Source: Bacteroidales bacterium UBA6267
GTDB taxonomy: Bacteria; Bacteroidota; Bacteroidia; Bacteroidales; UBA1556
Direction of reading: 5' to 3'
DNA length: 64,000 bases
Assembly (NCBI GenBank): GCA_002440745.1
Contig: DJVB01000063.1
Coordinates: 14,594-78,593 of the forward strand
A model generated the notes under the pieces. It saw only the letters and a list, made by a program, of their open reading frames with translations, made no database searches and had not been told where the DNA came from. The translations under genes were made by a program, and so were the position numbers. Of this stretch, positions 47,092-56,603 are shown in pieces; within the stretch, counting starts at the first letter, position 1, and each line of letters begins with the position of its first letter.

Positions 47092-48501
47092 ATGAAATTT
47101 TATAAACTTAATTATCAACTCGTTAGGGTTATTTTTGCGGCGATATTTCTAATTTCGACCTTAGAATCGTCAAGCATCACTCCTATCGACACGCTGAGAT
47201 TAAGCTATAAATCCTTTTATTCTTTAGTTTTACAAAACAATCCACAAGCGGAAATAGCGGATTTACCTTCCAAATTTGCGCAAGCAGAACTCTTAAAAGC
47301 AAAGGGAGCATTTGACCCTACAATTTCAACGGATTTTAGTCAAAAAGACTTCTCTAACTCGCTTTATTACAGATATTTCGACACAGAAATAAATTATATG
47401 ACTCCTTTTGGAATTGGTTTAGTTGCCGGCTATGAAAATACGGATGGACAAAAAATCAACCCTGAATATTATACAGATGATTACGGCCTGTGGAAATTGG
47501 GAATTGAGATCAATTTGCTACAAAACCTTTTAACAGATGAAAATCGAGTGAAACTCAATCAGGCTAAAGTCATGGTTGAAATGGCTGAAAACGAACGTAA
47601 ACTTCTAACCAACAATCTATTGCTCAAATCTTCTACCTTATATGCGGAATATTTGAAAAATTACCACATCCTTCAAATTTTAAACGAAAATCTCACCCTT
47701 AGTCAACAGTATAAAGATATTGTAATTCAATCTTTTATAAATGGTGAAAAAACCATGATGGACACTATTGAAGCCTATTCAACTTTCAAAATGAACCTGA
47801 TTATTCTGAAAGAGAAAGAGGCTGAGTTCCAGAAAAACTTTCATACGGTTAATGCCGTTCTGGGAAAATTTGACAACTCCGAATTTATACTTCCGGAATC
47901 TGATTTTGAAGACGTTATAGAACATATCGATTCTGTTTCATTTCAAAAAACCAACAAGGACAGTTTACCTCTTTTGTTTACATATCAATTTAAAAATGAA
48001 ATACTTAAGTCAGAAGTATTTTTATACCAGCAAAAATATCTGCCCAAGCTTAAGCTAAAATACTACCCTTTGATAGAAACATCGGATAATAGTTTAGAGC
48101 CTGTTTTTTCGACAAATAATTACAAGACCGGACTTGAATTTTCGATGCCACTTTTTCTAAGACAGGAAAGAGGGAAAGTGCTATCCACGAAAACGAAGAT
48201 GGAACAAAACGAACTTGAAGCTTTTAATAAAAGGGTTGAAATTGCCAATAAAATCGAAGCTTTGATTAAAGAACGGAATATTTTATCGAGCCAGTTGAGC
48301 ACAATTCAGGAATTAAAAATCAATTATTTGAGATTGTTTGAAGGAGAAAAAGAAAAGTTTGTTGCAGGTGAAAGCTCTGTTTTTCTTTTAACGAAGCGGC
48401 AAGAAAAACTATTGGAAATTCAAATTAAAGAAATAGAATTGAAGTATAAAATTGTCATTTCGCTACTTCAAAGCAACTACCTCTTCAGCTCACTAAACTG
48501 A
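47092..48501 (+). CDS. TolC-family outer-membrane efflux protein
   Basis: The 469-residue protein has a signal peptide (VRVIFAAIFLISTLESSS) and the repeated helical and barrel arrangement of TolC, with YKSFYSLVLQNNPQAEIADLPSKFAQAELLKAKGAFDP, then GLWKLGIEINLLQNLLTDENR in the first half and TGLEFSMPLFLRQERGKVL in the second. I chose ATG 47092, one base after the HlyD stop, although the frame is open to 47026 inside the HlyD gene. It forms the outer-membrane exit of the export set. Confidence 0.92.
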   Translation: MKFYKLNYQLVRVIFAAIFLISTLESSSITPIDTLRLSYKSFYSLVLQNNPQAEIADLPSKFAQAELLKAKGAFDPTISTDFSQKDFSNSLYYRYFDTEINYMTPFGIGLVAGYENTDGQKINPEYYTDDYGLWKLGIEINLLQNLLTDENRVKLNQAKVMVEMAENERKLLTNNLLLKSSTLYAEYLKNYHILQILNENLTLSQQYKDIVIQSFINGEKTMMDTIEAYSTFKMNLIILKEKEAEFQKNFHTVNAVLGKFDNSEFILPESDFEDVIEHIDSVSFQKTNKDSLPLLFTYQFKNEILKSEVFLYQQKYLPKLKLKYYPLIETSDNSLEPVFSTNNYKTGLEFSMPLFLRQERGKVLSTKTKMEQNELEAFNKRVEIANKIEALIKERNILSSQLSTIQELKINYLRLFEGEKEKFVAGESSVFLLTKRQEKLLEIQIKEIELKYKIVISLLQSNYLFSSLN

Positions 48502-48555
48502 TAATCTGATATTTACATCTTTGTAAAAAACAAGAACTTTAAATAAAAAAAAGCT

Positions 48556-48563
48556 TAGTTTTG
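48556..48563 (+). promoter_or_regulatory. -7 box before the Omp85-family gene
   Basis: TAGTTTTG fits TAnnTTTG, 25 bp before the ATG. No -33 at normal spacing is clear. Confidence 0.3.
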
Positions 48564-48587
48564 TTTCACAAACCATAAATCATTTAT

Positions 48588-49940
48588 ATGCTTAGAAGTT
48601 TATATCTTGTAGTTTTTGTTTTGATTGTTGGGTTAGCACAAGCTCAAACCGACAGCACGCTCAATTCAAAGAAGGAAGAAAAAGTTAAAACCGGTTTTAG
48701 CATGGGCGGTGTACCGGCTTTAGCTTACGATTCTGACTTAGGTTTCTTGTACGGAGTCATTTTAAATTTCTACCACTATGGAGATGGCAGTAACTACCCC
48801 AACTACAATCATTCACTTTATATGGAATGGTCGCGAACCACAAAAGGCAGCGGAAAAAACATCCTCGAATACGACACAAGGACTTTGATTCCAAAGACTC
48901 GGCTAAAAGCAGAGTTTAGTTATTTGACCGAACAAGCATTAGATTTCTATGGCTACAATGGATACAACGCCTATTTCAATAGCGATTTTCTAAACATTGA
49001 CGACACAACAAATTATATATCAAGGCTTTACTACCGGCATGACAGAAAAATGCTGCGCACAGGTGTAAATTTAGAAGGACAAATTCTTGGAAAAAAATTG
49101 CGCTGGTTAGGAGGAATCACCTTTAATGGTGTTGAAATAGGCTCTTTAGATTTAGATCGTTTAAACAAAGGCAAAGACCAAAATGAACTCCTTCCCGACA
49201 CTGCCACACTTTACGACAAATATGTAGCATGGGGAATTATACCAAGCGACCAAAAAGATGGAGGAAATGTGACGGTTTTAAATGCAGGATTAGTTTTCGA
49301 TACAAGGGACATCGACAGCAGTCCAAACAAAGGAATATGGTCGGAAATTCTTTTTCAAGCAGCCCCCGATTTTCTTGGAAACAAATATTCCTATACTCGT
49401 CTTATGCTGGCGCATCGGCAGTATATCTCATTAATAAACAAGAAGTTAGTATTTGCTTACAGAGTGAGTTACCACACGAAACTTAGTGGTGAAATTCCAT
49501 TTTACATGCTCCCATTTTATGTAAGCAGCAACACCATAAAGGACGGTTTGGGAGGCTCCAAAACATTGCGAGGCATTTTGCGTAATCGTGTTGTGGGAGA
49601 CGGACTTGGCTTGGCAAATGTGGAATTTCGCTGGACCTTTTTTCGAACTGTTATTGCTAACCAAAACCTAAGTTTAGTACTCAGCGGGTTTGGTGATATG
49701 GGTAAAGTCATTGACCCTTACGACTTTGACAAATCAGGCGTGACAGCAGGTTATGGTTTTACGAAAGAAGAAAACTTAGCAATGCTAAATAACGGACCGG
49801 AGAAACTGCATATTAGTTATGAAGCCGGACTTCATATCGCTCTGAATACCAACTTTATAATTGCCGTTGACTATGGACTTGCAGGTTCACCGGACGATGG
49901 CAAATCGGGATTATACATTGCTCTTAACTATATCTTCTAA
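48588..49940 (+). CDS. Omp85/surface-antigen (D15)-type outer-membrane barrel
   Basis: The 450-residue protein has a signal peptide (LYLVVFVLIVGLAQAQ) and no POTRA repeats. About residues 30-450 form a barrel domain with strands such as FSMGGVPALAYDSDLGFLYGVILNFYHYGDG, then LVFDTRDIDSSPNKGIWSEI, the region KTLRGILRNRVVGDGLGLANVEFRWTFF that holds the conserved (V/I)RG(Y/I)-type loop, and a C-terminal ALNYIF. This is the short, POTRA-less form common in Bacteroidota. Role unknown. Confidence 0.85.
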   Translation: MLRSLYLVVFVLIVGLAQAQTDSTLNSKKEEKVKTGFSMGGVPALAYDSDLGFLYGVILNFYHYGDGSNYPNYNHSLYMEWSRTTKGSGKNILEYDTRTLIPKTRLKAEFSYLTEQALDFYGYNGYNAYFNSDFLNIDDTTNYISRLYYRHDRKMLRTGVNLEGQILGKKLRWLGGITFNGVEIGSLDLDRLNKGKDQNELLPDTATLYDKYVAWGIIPSDQKDGGNVTVLNAGLVFDTRDIDSSPNKGIWSEILFQAAPDFLGNKYSYTRLMLAHRQYISLINKKLVFAYRVSYHTKLSGEIPFYMLPFYVSSNTIKDGLGGSKTLRGILRNRVVGDGLGLANVEFRWTFFRTVIANQNLSLVLSGFGDMGKVIDPYDFDKSGVTAGYGFTKEENLAMLNNGPEKLHISYEAGLHIALNTNFIIAVDYGLAGSPDDGKSGLYIALNYIF

Positions 49941-49946
49941 ACCAAC

Positions 49947-50324
49947 ATGAACGATAAACCAAATATACTTTCGGAAAAGATCGGCAAATGGGCTTTTGGG
50001 TTTAACTCACTGATAGTGATAGGATTATTTATTGCAAGTTATAATTTTTGGCAACTTGGAACCAACGACTTAGAGGGGTCAACCAAGCAAATAACAGTTG
50101 GCACAGCAGTAGTAATCACCCTACTCGCAGCCTTATCTGCCGGAGCTCTATTTGGGTTTTATCAAAATAATAAGCTGAGTAAAATCTATTTTATGCTTAT
50201 CGCTGTTTTTGGATTTCCTTTTTCCGGAGGATACGCTCAAACAGGTTTTTTTGTGATGGTTTTTTTAATTGTTGCTTTATTTGTCAATATTGGTTGCTAT
50301 CGAAAAATGCACCCGCAAAAATAG
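49947..50324 (+). CDS. Small membrane protein, unknown
   Basis: The 125-residue protein has four membrane segments, roughly 14-32, 48-68, 78-95 and 98-118, with a short basic tail. No family recognised. It follows the Omp85-type gene by 6 bp and precedes the next hypothetical gene by 7 bp. Confidence 0.6.
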   Translation: MNDKPNILSEKIGKWAFGFNSLIVIGLFIASYNFWQLGTNDLEGSTKQITVGTAVVITLLAALSAGALFGFYQNNKLSKIYFMLIAVFGFPFSGGYAQTGFFVMVFLIVALFVNIGCYRKMHPQK

Positions 50325-50331
50325 AAACAAC

Positions 50332-50763
50332 ATGTCCTCGAAACGAAAAGAACTTTTTGATTATCCCGCAAAGATTTTAGTTGCTTATGGAGAAGCAATC
50401 GCCGGAAATATTAAAATTCACAAGTGGCTTTTAGAAAATGGGTATCCCGAATTAGCTGCCTTAGCTGCTGCATTGCAAGCCGATAAGGATGCTTTTGCAT
50501 GGCTGATGACCCATGGTTATAATCATTTCGCAGCTTATTGCAACGCCATTGATGGCGATGAAAACGCAAAGCTTTGGCTTAAAAAGCACAATTTTAGCTT
50601 CTTAATAATTATGGTAGAAGCAGTTGAGCTCAACCCTGCCGCAAGAGCATGGTTTCAGCATAACAACCTCCCGATTTTTAGCGTTATAAATCACAAAGTG
50701 TATAAACTCAAAGAAGATCAACATCGAGATTATAATAATGTGTATAAAATTCATTTTAAGTAA
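50332..50763 (+). CDS. Soluble helical protein, unknown
   Basis: The 143-residue protein has three to four imperfect units of about 28 residues, for example IHKWLLENGYPELAALAAALQADKDAFAWLMTHGY, then NHFAAYCNAIDGDENAKLWLKKHNFS, each with a W and L pattern. It has no signal peptide and looks like a small helical repeat protein. I start at ATG 50332; the frame is open to 50269 inside the upstream gene. Function unknown. Confidence 0.6.
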   Translation: MSSKRKELFDYPAKILVAYGEAIAGNIKIHKWLLENGYPELAALAAALQADKDAFAWLMTHGYNHFAAYCNAIDGDENAKLWLKKHNFSFLIIMVEAVELNPAARAWFQHNNLPIFSVINHKVYKLKEDQHRDYNNVYKIHFK

Positions 50764-50788
50764 TCTTATTCTGAAAAATAATTAAAGA

Positions 50789-51145
50789 CTATTCATTCAA
50801 CCATGCATCCACCGCGACACTTATATTGCTTTTAATTACTTGATTAATAAACAATTGCCAATCTTTATTTTCAATTTTATTTAGAGTTTTAAGAAACATA
50901 GCTTTATTTGTTTGCATTTCGACCAGAAAAAACCAAATAATAACTGAATCATCCGATGAACAATTTTTTATCACATCTGATAGCACCTTAAGGTACAAAT
51001 TTTCTTTGGATCGATAATAATAATGAACTGATGTTTTGGATGTTAGTGCCAAATCTGCAACAGTTTGAATACTAGTGCTAAGGAAGCCAAATCTGCAAAA
51101 AACAGATTTGGCTGCGTTAAAAATACTTTTTTCGACAGATTCCAT
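50789..51145 (-). CDS. Truncated TetR-like regulator
   Basis: The 118-residue protein has a clear TetR DNA-binding domain at residues 5-55 (IFNAAKSVFCRFGFLSTSIQTVADLALTSKTSVHYYYRSKENLY). Only about 60 residues of helical sequence follow, whereas TetR ligand domains are about 130-150 residues. The ATG overlaps the stop of the DUF1302-type gene by one base, so it is translated with it. It may be a reduced repressor, or a protein whose C-terminus was lost. It is the last gene of the lipid-transport-like operon. Confidence 0.75.
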   Translation of the reverse strand: MESVEKSIFNAAKSVFCRFGFLSTSIQTVADLALTSKTSVHYYYRSKENLYLKVLSDVIKNCSSDDSVIIWFFLVEMQTNKAMFLKTLNKIENKDWQLFINQVIKSNISVAVDAWLNE

Positions 51146-52380
51146 TAGAAACTGTATTTAGCTTTAACATAAACCATATCGTTATCGTCATATTGACCAA
51201 AACGTCCCTCTTCTCCGGTGAAGAAATTAAATCCTGTCATAAGCTCAAATCCGTCTGCGAAGGCGTAAGTTAATCTGGGTCTGATTAGAGCATCTTCATT
51301 ATTCAATCCTACATAAGCAAATAATTCCACCCACAATTTCTCTCTAAAGAAATCCTTTTTAATCAAAAACGTCATCGTATTTTCAAACTCGTCATTGTTT
51401 ATACCATCTTCATAATCAATTATATACTCTTGAATAAATTGTGTACTCAGCTTTATGCCTTTCCAAGTATAATCAAGTCCGGCCATATAATGCACGTAAT
51501 CTTTTTCTATTGTGGCATCACTCGTCATGAGATTATTAATTTGAAAATATCTCCCATCGTAATAAGCCCCTTCGCCTCGGAATATGAGCCCACCAATTGG
51601 AACTGAAAAACTTCCGCCCGCCATTGTAACCCTTTGATAATCAGGGCGTGCTACAAGCCCGGACATTTGCATGGTTGCAGTATCCATTATTTTGATCAAA
51701 TGAATTGCAGGATCATCATAGAAAAAATGCCCACCAACCAACTCAAAATCAAATTTAGAGCCCATAAATGAATATCGCAAAAATGCTTCACTGTTTTCGA
51801 GGTTAAGATCTTTTGAAGATGTGGAATAATCCCAAGTCGGCATCATTGGGAAGGACATTTCAGGAGCCCAGTAGGAATCGCTTTTAGGCATCTGTGTTGG
51901 AGTAAAAACTGGGGACCACACCGCTTCAAAAGAATGATTACCTTTAATATAATTAACCTTTACAGAAGTCACTCCAACACGAATCTCCTCAAAATCAGGC
52001 AATAAAAACTCTCGCAAATCTTTTGGCGAAACAATGTCCGTTATAAAAACACCTTCAGCTTTTCCCCAAATAATCTGCTGTTTTCCAACACGAAAGGCAA
52101 AATCTTTAATATAAAAATCGAGGTAAGCCTCCCGTAAACCCAGTTCGAGTTGGGAATCAGAATAGTGAAACAAATATGGATTTACCTTAAAACCCACCTT
52201 ATCCGTTTGTTTAGCAAAGGTAAGATTCAATGTATTTTGTAATATAGAAAATTCAGAAGATGAATTAAGTAAAACCCCTGTATAATTCCTTACAAAACCA
52301 TTGATTTCTACATTATCTTGTGCCATTGTATTCCGAAAAAACAAAAGCAGCGAAACCATTAGAACTATTTTAAATTTCAT
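51145..52380 (-). CDS. DUF1302-type outer-membrane porin
   Basis: The 411-residue protein has a signal peptide (LMVSLLLFFRNTMA) and a beta-barrel pattern. The conserved block LREAYLDFYIKDFAFRVGKQQIIWGKAEGVFITDIVSPKDLREFLLPDFEEIRVGVTSVKVNY is the mark of DUF1302-like outer-membrane proteins. The C-terminus is YVKAKYSF. In proteobacteria DUF1302 proteins occur with LolA-like DUF1329 proteins and RND transporters, the same set as here, and are thought to carry hydrophobic compounds. Confidence 0.85.
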   Translation of the reverse strand: MKFKIVLMVSLLLFFRNTMAQDNVEINGFVRNYTGVLLNSSSEFSILQNTLNLTFAKQTDKVGFKVNPYLFHYSDSQLELGLREAYLDFYIKDFAFRVGKQQIIWGKAEGVFITDIVSPKDLREFLLPDFEEIRVGVTSVKVNYIKGNHSFEAVWSPVFTPTQMPKSDSYWAPEMSFPMMPTWDYSTSSKDLNLENSEAFLRYSFMGSKFDFELVGGHFFYDDPAIHLIKIMDTATMQMSGLVARPDYQRVTMAGGSFSVPIGGLIFRGEGAYYDGRYFQINNLMTSDATIEKDYVHYMAGLDYTWKGIKLSTQFIQEYIIDYEDGINNDEFENTMTFLIKKDFFREKLWVELFAYVGLNNEDALIRPRLTYAFADGFELMTGFNFFTGEEGRFGQYDDNDMVYVKAKYSF

Positions 52381-52486
52381 ATCGTAAAATTTTAATTAAT
52401 TGATATTAAACAGTTTATAAATATATTTATAGTAAAAAGTTGAAGGTAAAGCAATATTTCTAAACGATTACAATACCTCCAAATCA

Positions 52487-53266
52487 CTATTTACCCAGAG
52501 TCATGCTACGTTCGGTGAACTTACTATCCGGAATCCCTTTATTTATGGCAACATTTGAGAAAGACATTTTTGTTTTATGATTTTTTGAATGGTTTTTCAT
52601 TTCAGTTTCAAGAATTGTCCAAAAGCCTTGAATTTTCTCATATTTATTGATTTGTAACGATTTCATCAGTTTTCCATCTTCATCATAAAAATCGCGTTTT
52701 AAACCAATATAAACATCTTTAATAACCCACGTTATTGTTTTGGAATACATATAATCTTCATCTTTGGGAGTGCTCTCCACAACATAACATTTGACTCCAT
52801 TAATGGTTTCCTCTCGCAAAAGTTTATGGTTATCCTCAGAAGGATGACGATCTCCTAAATCATCATAAGTAAAATCAGAACCCATAAAATAGTCTCCTTT
52901 TCCATCACTTGATATTCTTTTCGTGCGTTTTAATGCAGGAAGGTAAATCCATTGATCATCATCACGGCCATCACTGTAGCTCCAACTCATAAAAGAAGTA
53001 CCTTTCACATCAGCAGGAGCCATAAAAAACATGATTTTTTTATCTACTTCCTCGCCTGATTTGATATATTGTTTGAGTTTCCTCACTCGTTGCTCTCCTT
53101 GTTTATTCACGAGCGTCATCGTCAATTCGCCTTGTGTGTCGTCTCCTGTGGGCAAATCATAAACTTTTTGCATAATTTCGGCACCACCAATATTTGATGC
53201 ACTGTACTTCATACCGGTTATAGCCACTACTAAAGCCATAACAAAAACTAAATTTAATCTTTTCAT
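52487..53266 (-). CDS. LolA-like outer-membrane lipoprotein-sorting protein
   Basis: The 259-residue protein has a signal peptide (LVFVMALVVAITGMKYSAS). The fold marks of the LolA/LolB-like family are present: DLPTGDDTQGELTMTLVNKQGEQRVRKLKQYIKSGEEVDKKIMFFMAPADVKGTSFMSWSYSDGRDDDQWIYLPALKRTKRIS, then GSDFTYDDLGDR and VVESTPKDEDYMYSKTITWVIKD. It would be a periplasmic shuttle with a hydrophobic pocket. It lies between the OMPLA-like gene (32 bp upstream) and the porin gene, in line with a transport chain from the RND protein to the outer membrane. Confidence 0.88.
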   Translation of the reverse strand: MKRLNLVFVMALVVAITGMKYSASNIGGAEIMQKVYDLPTGDDTQGELTMTLVNKQGEQRVRKLKQYIKSGEEVDKKIMFFMAPADVKGTSFMSWSYSDGRDDDQWIYLPALKRTKRISSDGKGDYFMGSDFTYDDLGDRHPSEDNHKLLREETINGVKCYVVESTPKDEDYMYSKTITWVIKDVYIGLKRDFYDEDGKLMKSLQINKYEKIQGFWTILETEMKNHSKNHKTKMSFSNVAINKGIPDSKFTERSMTLGK

Positions 53267-53298
53267 TTTAATTGAAATTTAAGGTTTATAAATAATTA

Positions 53299-54201
53299 TT
53301 ATCTAAATGTAAATGCTTGAATACCTATTCTTAAGGCATTAATTCTTTCGTTAAAATATATATTGTAATAATCAGCTCCTGAGTAAAAATTTAGAAAAAA
53401 ACTTATATCTCTAAAAATCTCAGGATGATAGTTGAAGGTTATAGAAAAATTGAAACGTTTATCTAAATCAAAACTTTTTACGTCATTCAATTTTCCAAAG
53501 AGCCATGTAGTTTCAACAGTAGTTTGTAATTTAGGAGCATGAATTAAATCCCCTTTATCCTTACCGATAGGAAATCTAAAAACTCTAAAATTATTATTCC
53601 ACCTGTAAAAGCTATATCTCTTCTCTAATTCAGTTGTTCGGTCAACGTCCAAATGAATCTGAAGAGAGGATTGAAAAAATTCACCGGAAGGAAAATTCTT
53701 AGAAAGACGCTTATTAAAAAACAATCCAAATTCGATAAAATTTGTTGAGAAACTACCTGACAATGTGTTGATTGATCCATCCGGTAAAAAGAACGAATCG
53801 GCTTGACCATTGGAATGATGTGCTAAAGTGAGAAATGTATAGGTAATCTTCTCCGTCTTATTATCAAGTAACTGGTAGAACGTAATTTGAGGCATATAAC
53901 TCGGAGTTTTAACAGGTAATGACTTTTCATTATACATCCTCAAAAGTATAGCCGGCGTTAGAGTTGCACCCCATTTTGCATCATCTTTTAAACGAAGAAG
54001 AAAGAACGGAGAAACATAAGCTTCAAAAATTAATGGATCGATATTTCCAACTCCCTGACCAAATGTTATATAGCTGTTTTTCTGATTAGACCTGATTGCA
54101 TTAAAAAACTTAGTTTCAGATGCAGACTCAACAGACTGTGAAAAAGCAGGAAAATAGCTGAGTATCATCGCGATAGTTATAAAAATGCTTCTTTTATTCA
54201 T
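53299..54201 (-). CDS. OMPLA-like (phospholipase A1-type) outer-membrane protein
   Basis: The 300-residue protein has a signal peptide (MNKRSIFITIAMILSYFPAFSQS) and a barrel pattern. The segment YTFLTLAHHSNGQADSF contains HxSNG, the active-site motif of outer-membrane phospholipase A (His and Ser). It is followed about 20 residues later by SGSFSTNFIEFG, where an Asn could complete the triad. The protein is otherwise divergent, and I have not confirmed it by alignment. I start at ATG 54201, since the frame extends upstream to 54237 without a signal. A phospholipase beside an RND transporter and a LolA-like shuttle suggests lipid handling. Confidence 0.7.
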   Translation of the reverse strand: MNKRSIFITIAMILSYFPAFSQSVESASETKFFNAIRSNQKNSYITFGQGVGNIDPLIFEAYVSPFFLLRLKDDAKWGATLTPAILLRMYNEKSLPVKTPSYMPQITFYQLLDNKTEKITYTFLTLAHHSNGQADSFFLPDGSINTLSGSFSTNFIEFGLFFNKRLSKNFPSGEFFQSSLQIHLDVDRTTELEKRYSFYRWNNNFRVFRFPIGKDKGDLIHAPKLQTTVETTWLFGKLNDVKSFDLDKRFNFSITFNYHPEIFRDISFFLNFYSGADYYNIYFNERINALRIGIQAFTFR

Positions 54202-54268
54202 AGCTAATTTCTTCGTGTTTAAATCTGTTGAAATCAATTGCTTCTTCTTTTAATTTTTAATTGAAATA

Positions 54269-56554
54269 CTAATTCTTCTTTAAAAACAATTTGTTGACAA
54301 CAATCAAAATCATCATAAGAGATAGAGTCCCGAGAAGGCTTGTGAACATATTTAAGGAAACTAATGCTCCTAAAGTCCTGTTTGGAGGAAACACCGAGAA
54401 AAGTAAAACAAGGAAGCCGGAGATAACTACAACCGCATTAAACAAAATAGCTTTTCCGGTTTGCAACATTGTTGCCTGAACGGCTTGTCGTGGGTCGTTG
54501 AATTGAACCATATTCTCGCGATAATGTTGTATAAAATGAATAGCATAGTCAATCCCTATACCGATGGCAATACTTGAAAGCAAAGCTGTTGTAGTGCTCA
54601 ATGGAATATTTAAGATGCCCATGACCCCAAAACTAATGAGTGCGGTCAGAAAAACAGGAATTGAACCAATCAGTCCGGCTTTGAAACTTTTGAAGAGTAC
54701 AGTCAAGATTATTAGCGCCAAAACAAGTGACATGATGATACTCATTACCTGCCCTTCCAATATCAAATCAGTGAACACCAATGCTTTATAACCAGAACCG
54801 GCATATTTTAACTCAATACCATTTTTAGCAAATTCATCCTTATAACCTTCAATTACCGCAAGAGCTTCATTAATTGTTTTCGAGTCGTCACCTTTCAGTT
54901 GAAAGGTTATATTTGTCTTATTATAATCATAATTTACAACCTTAGTTAGATTCTCAGGATCGCCTGACATTTCATATAATAACAGGTATTGAGCTACTAA
55001 ATCGGCGTTTTCCGGAATTTTGTAATACTCCACCATATCTGCATTCATGACCTTGTTCATGCGTTTTAGATAATCGGACAGGGAAAATGAGTTTCCAACG
55101 CGATTCAATTTCTTGGTTTCTGACTGCATATTGTCTATTAAATCAAGATTCTCCGGTTGTTTAAAGGCATCCTTCTCTTTCGCCTCCAAAATCACATTCA
55201 AGGTTGATGTGCCGCCAAACTTACTATTTACGAATTGATCGGTCAAAACAATATCGCTGTCCTTTTCAAACTTATCAAGAAAACTGGAATTAATCCAAAC
55301 TTGCGATAATCCGATTACGCTTAAAATAAACACAACTAAAACGGTAATATAAACTGTTCGCTTTTTAGAAAGCAGACTTAGTGTGAGCTTGTTAAAGAAG
55401 AACTTAAAATTATTTTTCTTGGTTTCTCCTTGAATCTTTTTAGAAGGTTTATATCCGAAAATAATAACAAAAGAAGGCAGTAATATCATTGTAAGTAAAT
55501 AACTTACAAAAATTCCAAAAGCGGTAAATAAACCAAAATATTTAATAGGATATACTTGAGAAGTTAACAAAGAGATAAAGCCAATCATAGTTGTTGCAGC
55601 CGCCATAGAAAGCGGTTTCCAAAGCATTTGCAAGGTATGTTTGGTAGATAAAATCCGGTCAGAATTTACATGAGCGAGCAAATAATGGTCAAGATGATTA
55701 TAGAAATAAATCCCATAAGCAACTCCAATCGCAATAAGCATTACGGGTATCATAGTTGAAACCGAATAAATCGGAATTCCGGTCGCTGCCATAAGACCAA
55801 ATGCCCAAATTGAACTAATAAAAACAGTCAACAGGGTGGCCACCGTAGCTTTGAAGCTTCTTAGAACAAATCCTAAAACAATGACTATCACTATCAAAAC
55901 TAATGGAACCATTCGTTTCATGTCAGCAGGCCCTAAAAGCCCCATTGTTCCTTCAACTATTGGCCTTCCGGCAACATATATTTTATCGCCATCTCCCTCA
56001 AAAGACTTAGAAAAAGAAAGAATTTCATTATAAAAATCCTCTGAAAAAACAGAATCGGCCATGCCTGCAACCACCAACGCAACAGTCTCATCCTCAGAGA
56101 TAAGTCGCCCATAAACCATGTCGTTTGATTTAACATTCTCACGAATTTTATCTAAAGCGTCCTTAGTCTTCGGAACTTTTTTATAAAATGACTCCACTTC
56201 CATTCCTGCCTCCGATCCGGTGATATTATCGGCACTGTATAAGGAAGTTACATCATTATCCTCAAACTCATCCATATCTTGGAGTTGCTTTGTCATATCT
56301 TTGATCTTTTGCAAAGTATTTTGATTATAAACTCCTTCAGGATTTTCAATGGCAATCAAAATCCCATCTTTTATGTTAAACCATTCTTCAGCTTGATCGC
56401 TATAAATAAAATCTGGATGATTCTTTGGCATATATTCATCCAAGCGGGTCTCCATTCGTGCATTCTGAGTCATCTCAATTGTAAAATACACTGTTCCTAA
56501 TGTGATAAGTGCAATTACAAGCCATGATAAAAGTTTCAATGATTTTGTGTTCAT
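54269..56554 (-). CDS. RND/MMPL-family transporter
   Basis: The 761-residue inner-membrane protein has the MMPL/HpnN-type layout of two halves. Each has one membrane helix, a periplasmic loop, then a cluster of helices. In the first, MKRMVPLVLIVIVIVLGFVLRSFKATVATLLTVFISSIWAFGLMAATGIPIYSVSTMIPVMLIAIGVAYGIYFYNH is sterol-sensing-domain-like; in the second, LSSIAIGIGIDYAIHFIQHYRENM shows the conserved Gly-Ile-Asp-Tyr of proton relay. Family members export lipids or hydrophobic compounds. It follows the TetR gene by 49 bp, with a second operator-like site in the gap. Confidence 0.93.
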   Translation of the reverse strand: MNTKSLKLLSWLVIALITLGTVYFTIEMTQNARMETRLDEYMPKNHPDFIYSDQAEEWFNIKDGILIAIENPEGVYNQNTLQKIKDMTKQLQDMDEFEDNDVTSLYSADNITGSEAGMEVESFYKKVPKTKDALDKIRENVKSNDMVYGRLISEDETVALVVAGMADSVFSEDFYNEILSFSKSFEGDGDKIYVAGRPIVEGTMGLLGPADMKRMVPLVLIVIVIVLGFVLRSFKATVATLLTVFISSIWAFGLMAATGIPIYSVSTMIPVMLIAIGVAYGIYFYNHLDHYLLAHVNSDRILSTKHTLQMLWKPLSMAAATTMIGFISLLTSQVYPIKYFGLFTAFGIFVSYLLTMILLPSFVIIFGYKPSKKIQGETKKNNFKFFFNKLTLSLLSKKRTVYITVLVVFILSVIGLSQVWINSSFLDKFEKDSDIVLTDQFVNSKFGGTSTLNVILEAKEKDAFKQPENLDLIDNMQSETKKLNRVGNSFSLSDYLKRMNKVMNADMVEYYKIPENADLVAQYLLLYEMSGDPENLTKVVNYDYNKTNITFQLKGDDSKTINEALAVIEGYKDEFAKNGIELKYAGSGYKALVFTDLILEGQVMSIIMSLVLALIILTVLFKSFKAGLIGSIPVFLTALISFGVMGILNIPLSTTTALLSSIAIGIGIDYAIHFIQHYRENMVQFNDPRQAVQATMLQTGKAILFNAVVVISGFLVLLFSVFPPNRTLGALVSLNMFTSLLGTLSLMMILIVVNKLFLKKN

Positions 56555-56562
56555 AATTTTAA

Positions 56563-56585
56563 TGTTTGTGAATATTAACTAACTT
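56563..56585. promoter_or_regulatory. Operator-like site before the RND/MMPL gene
   Basis: A 23-bp site ends with ACTAACTT and contains GTGAATAT. Compared base by base with the site at 57225-57247 read in the other direction, it matches at 19 of 23 positions. The left arm (TGTTTGT) is degenerate. It lies in the 49-bp gap ahead of the transporter gene. Confidence 0.6.
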
Positions 56586-56603
56586 AATTTAAAAAAAAAT
56601 ATA

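Noticed and set aside
54291..54791. Plus-strand frames inside the RND transporter gene
   Set aside because: They overlap the well-supported minus-strand transporter, with no independent evidence.
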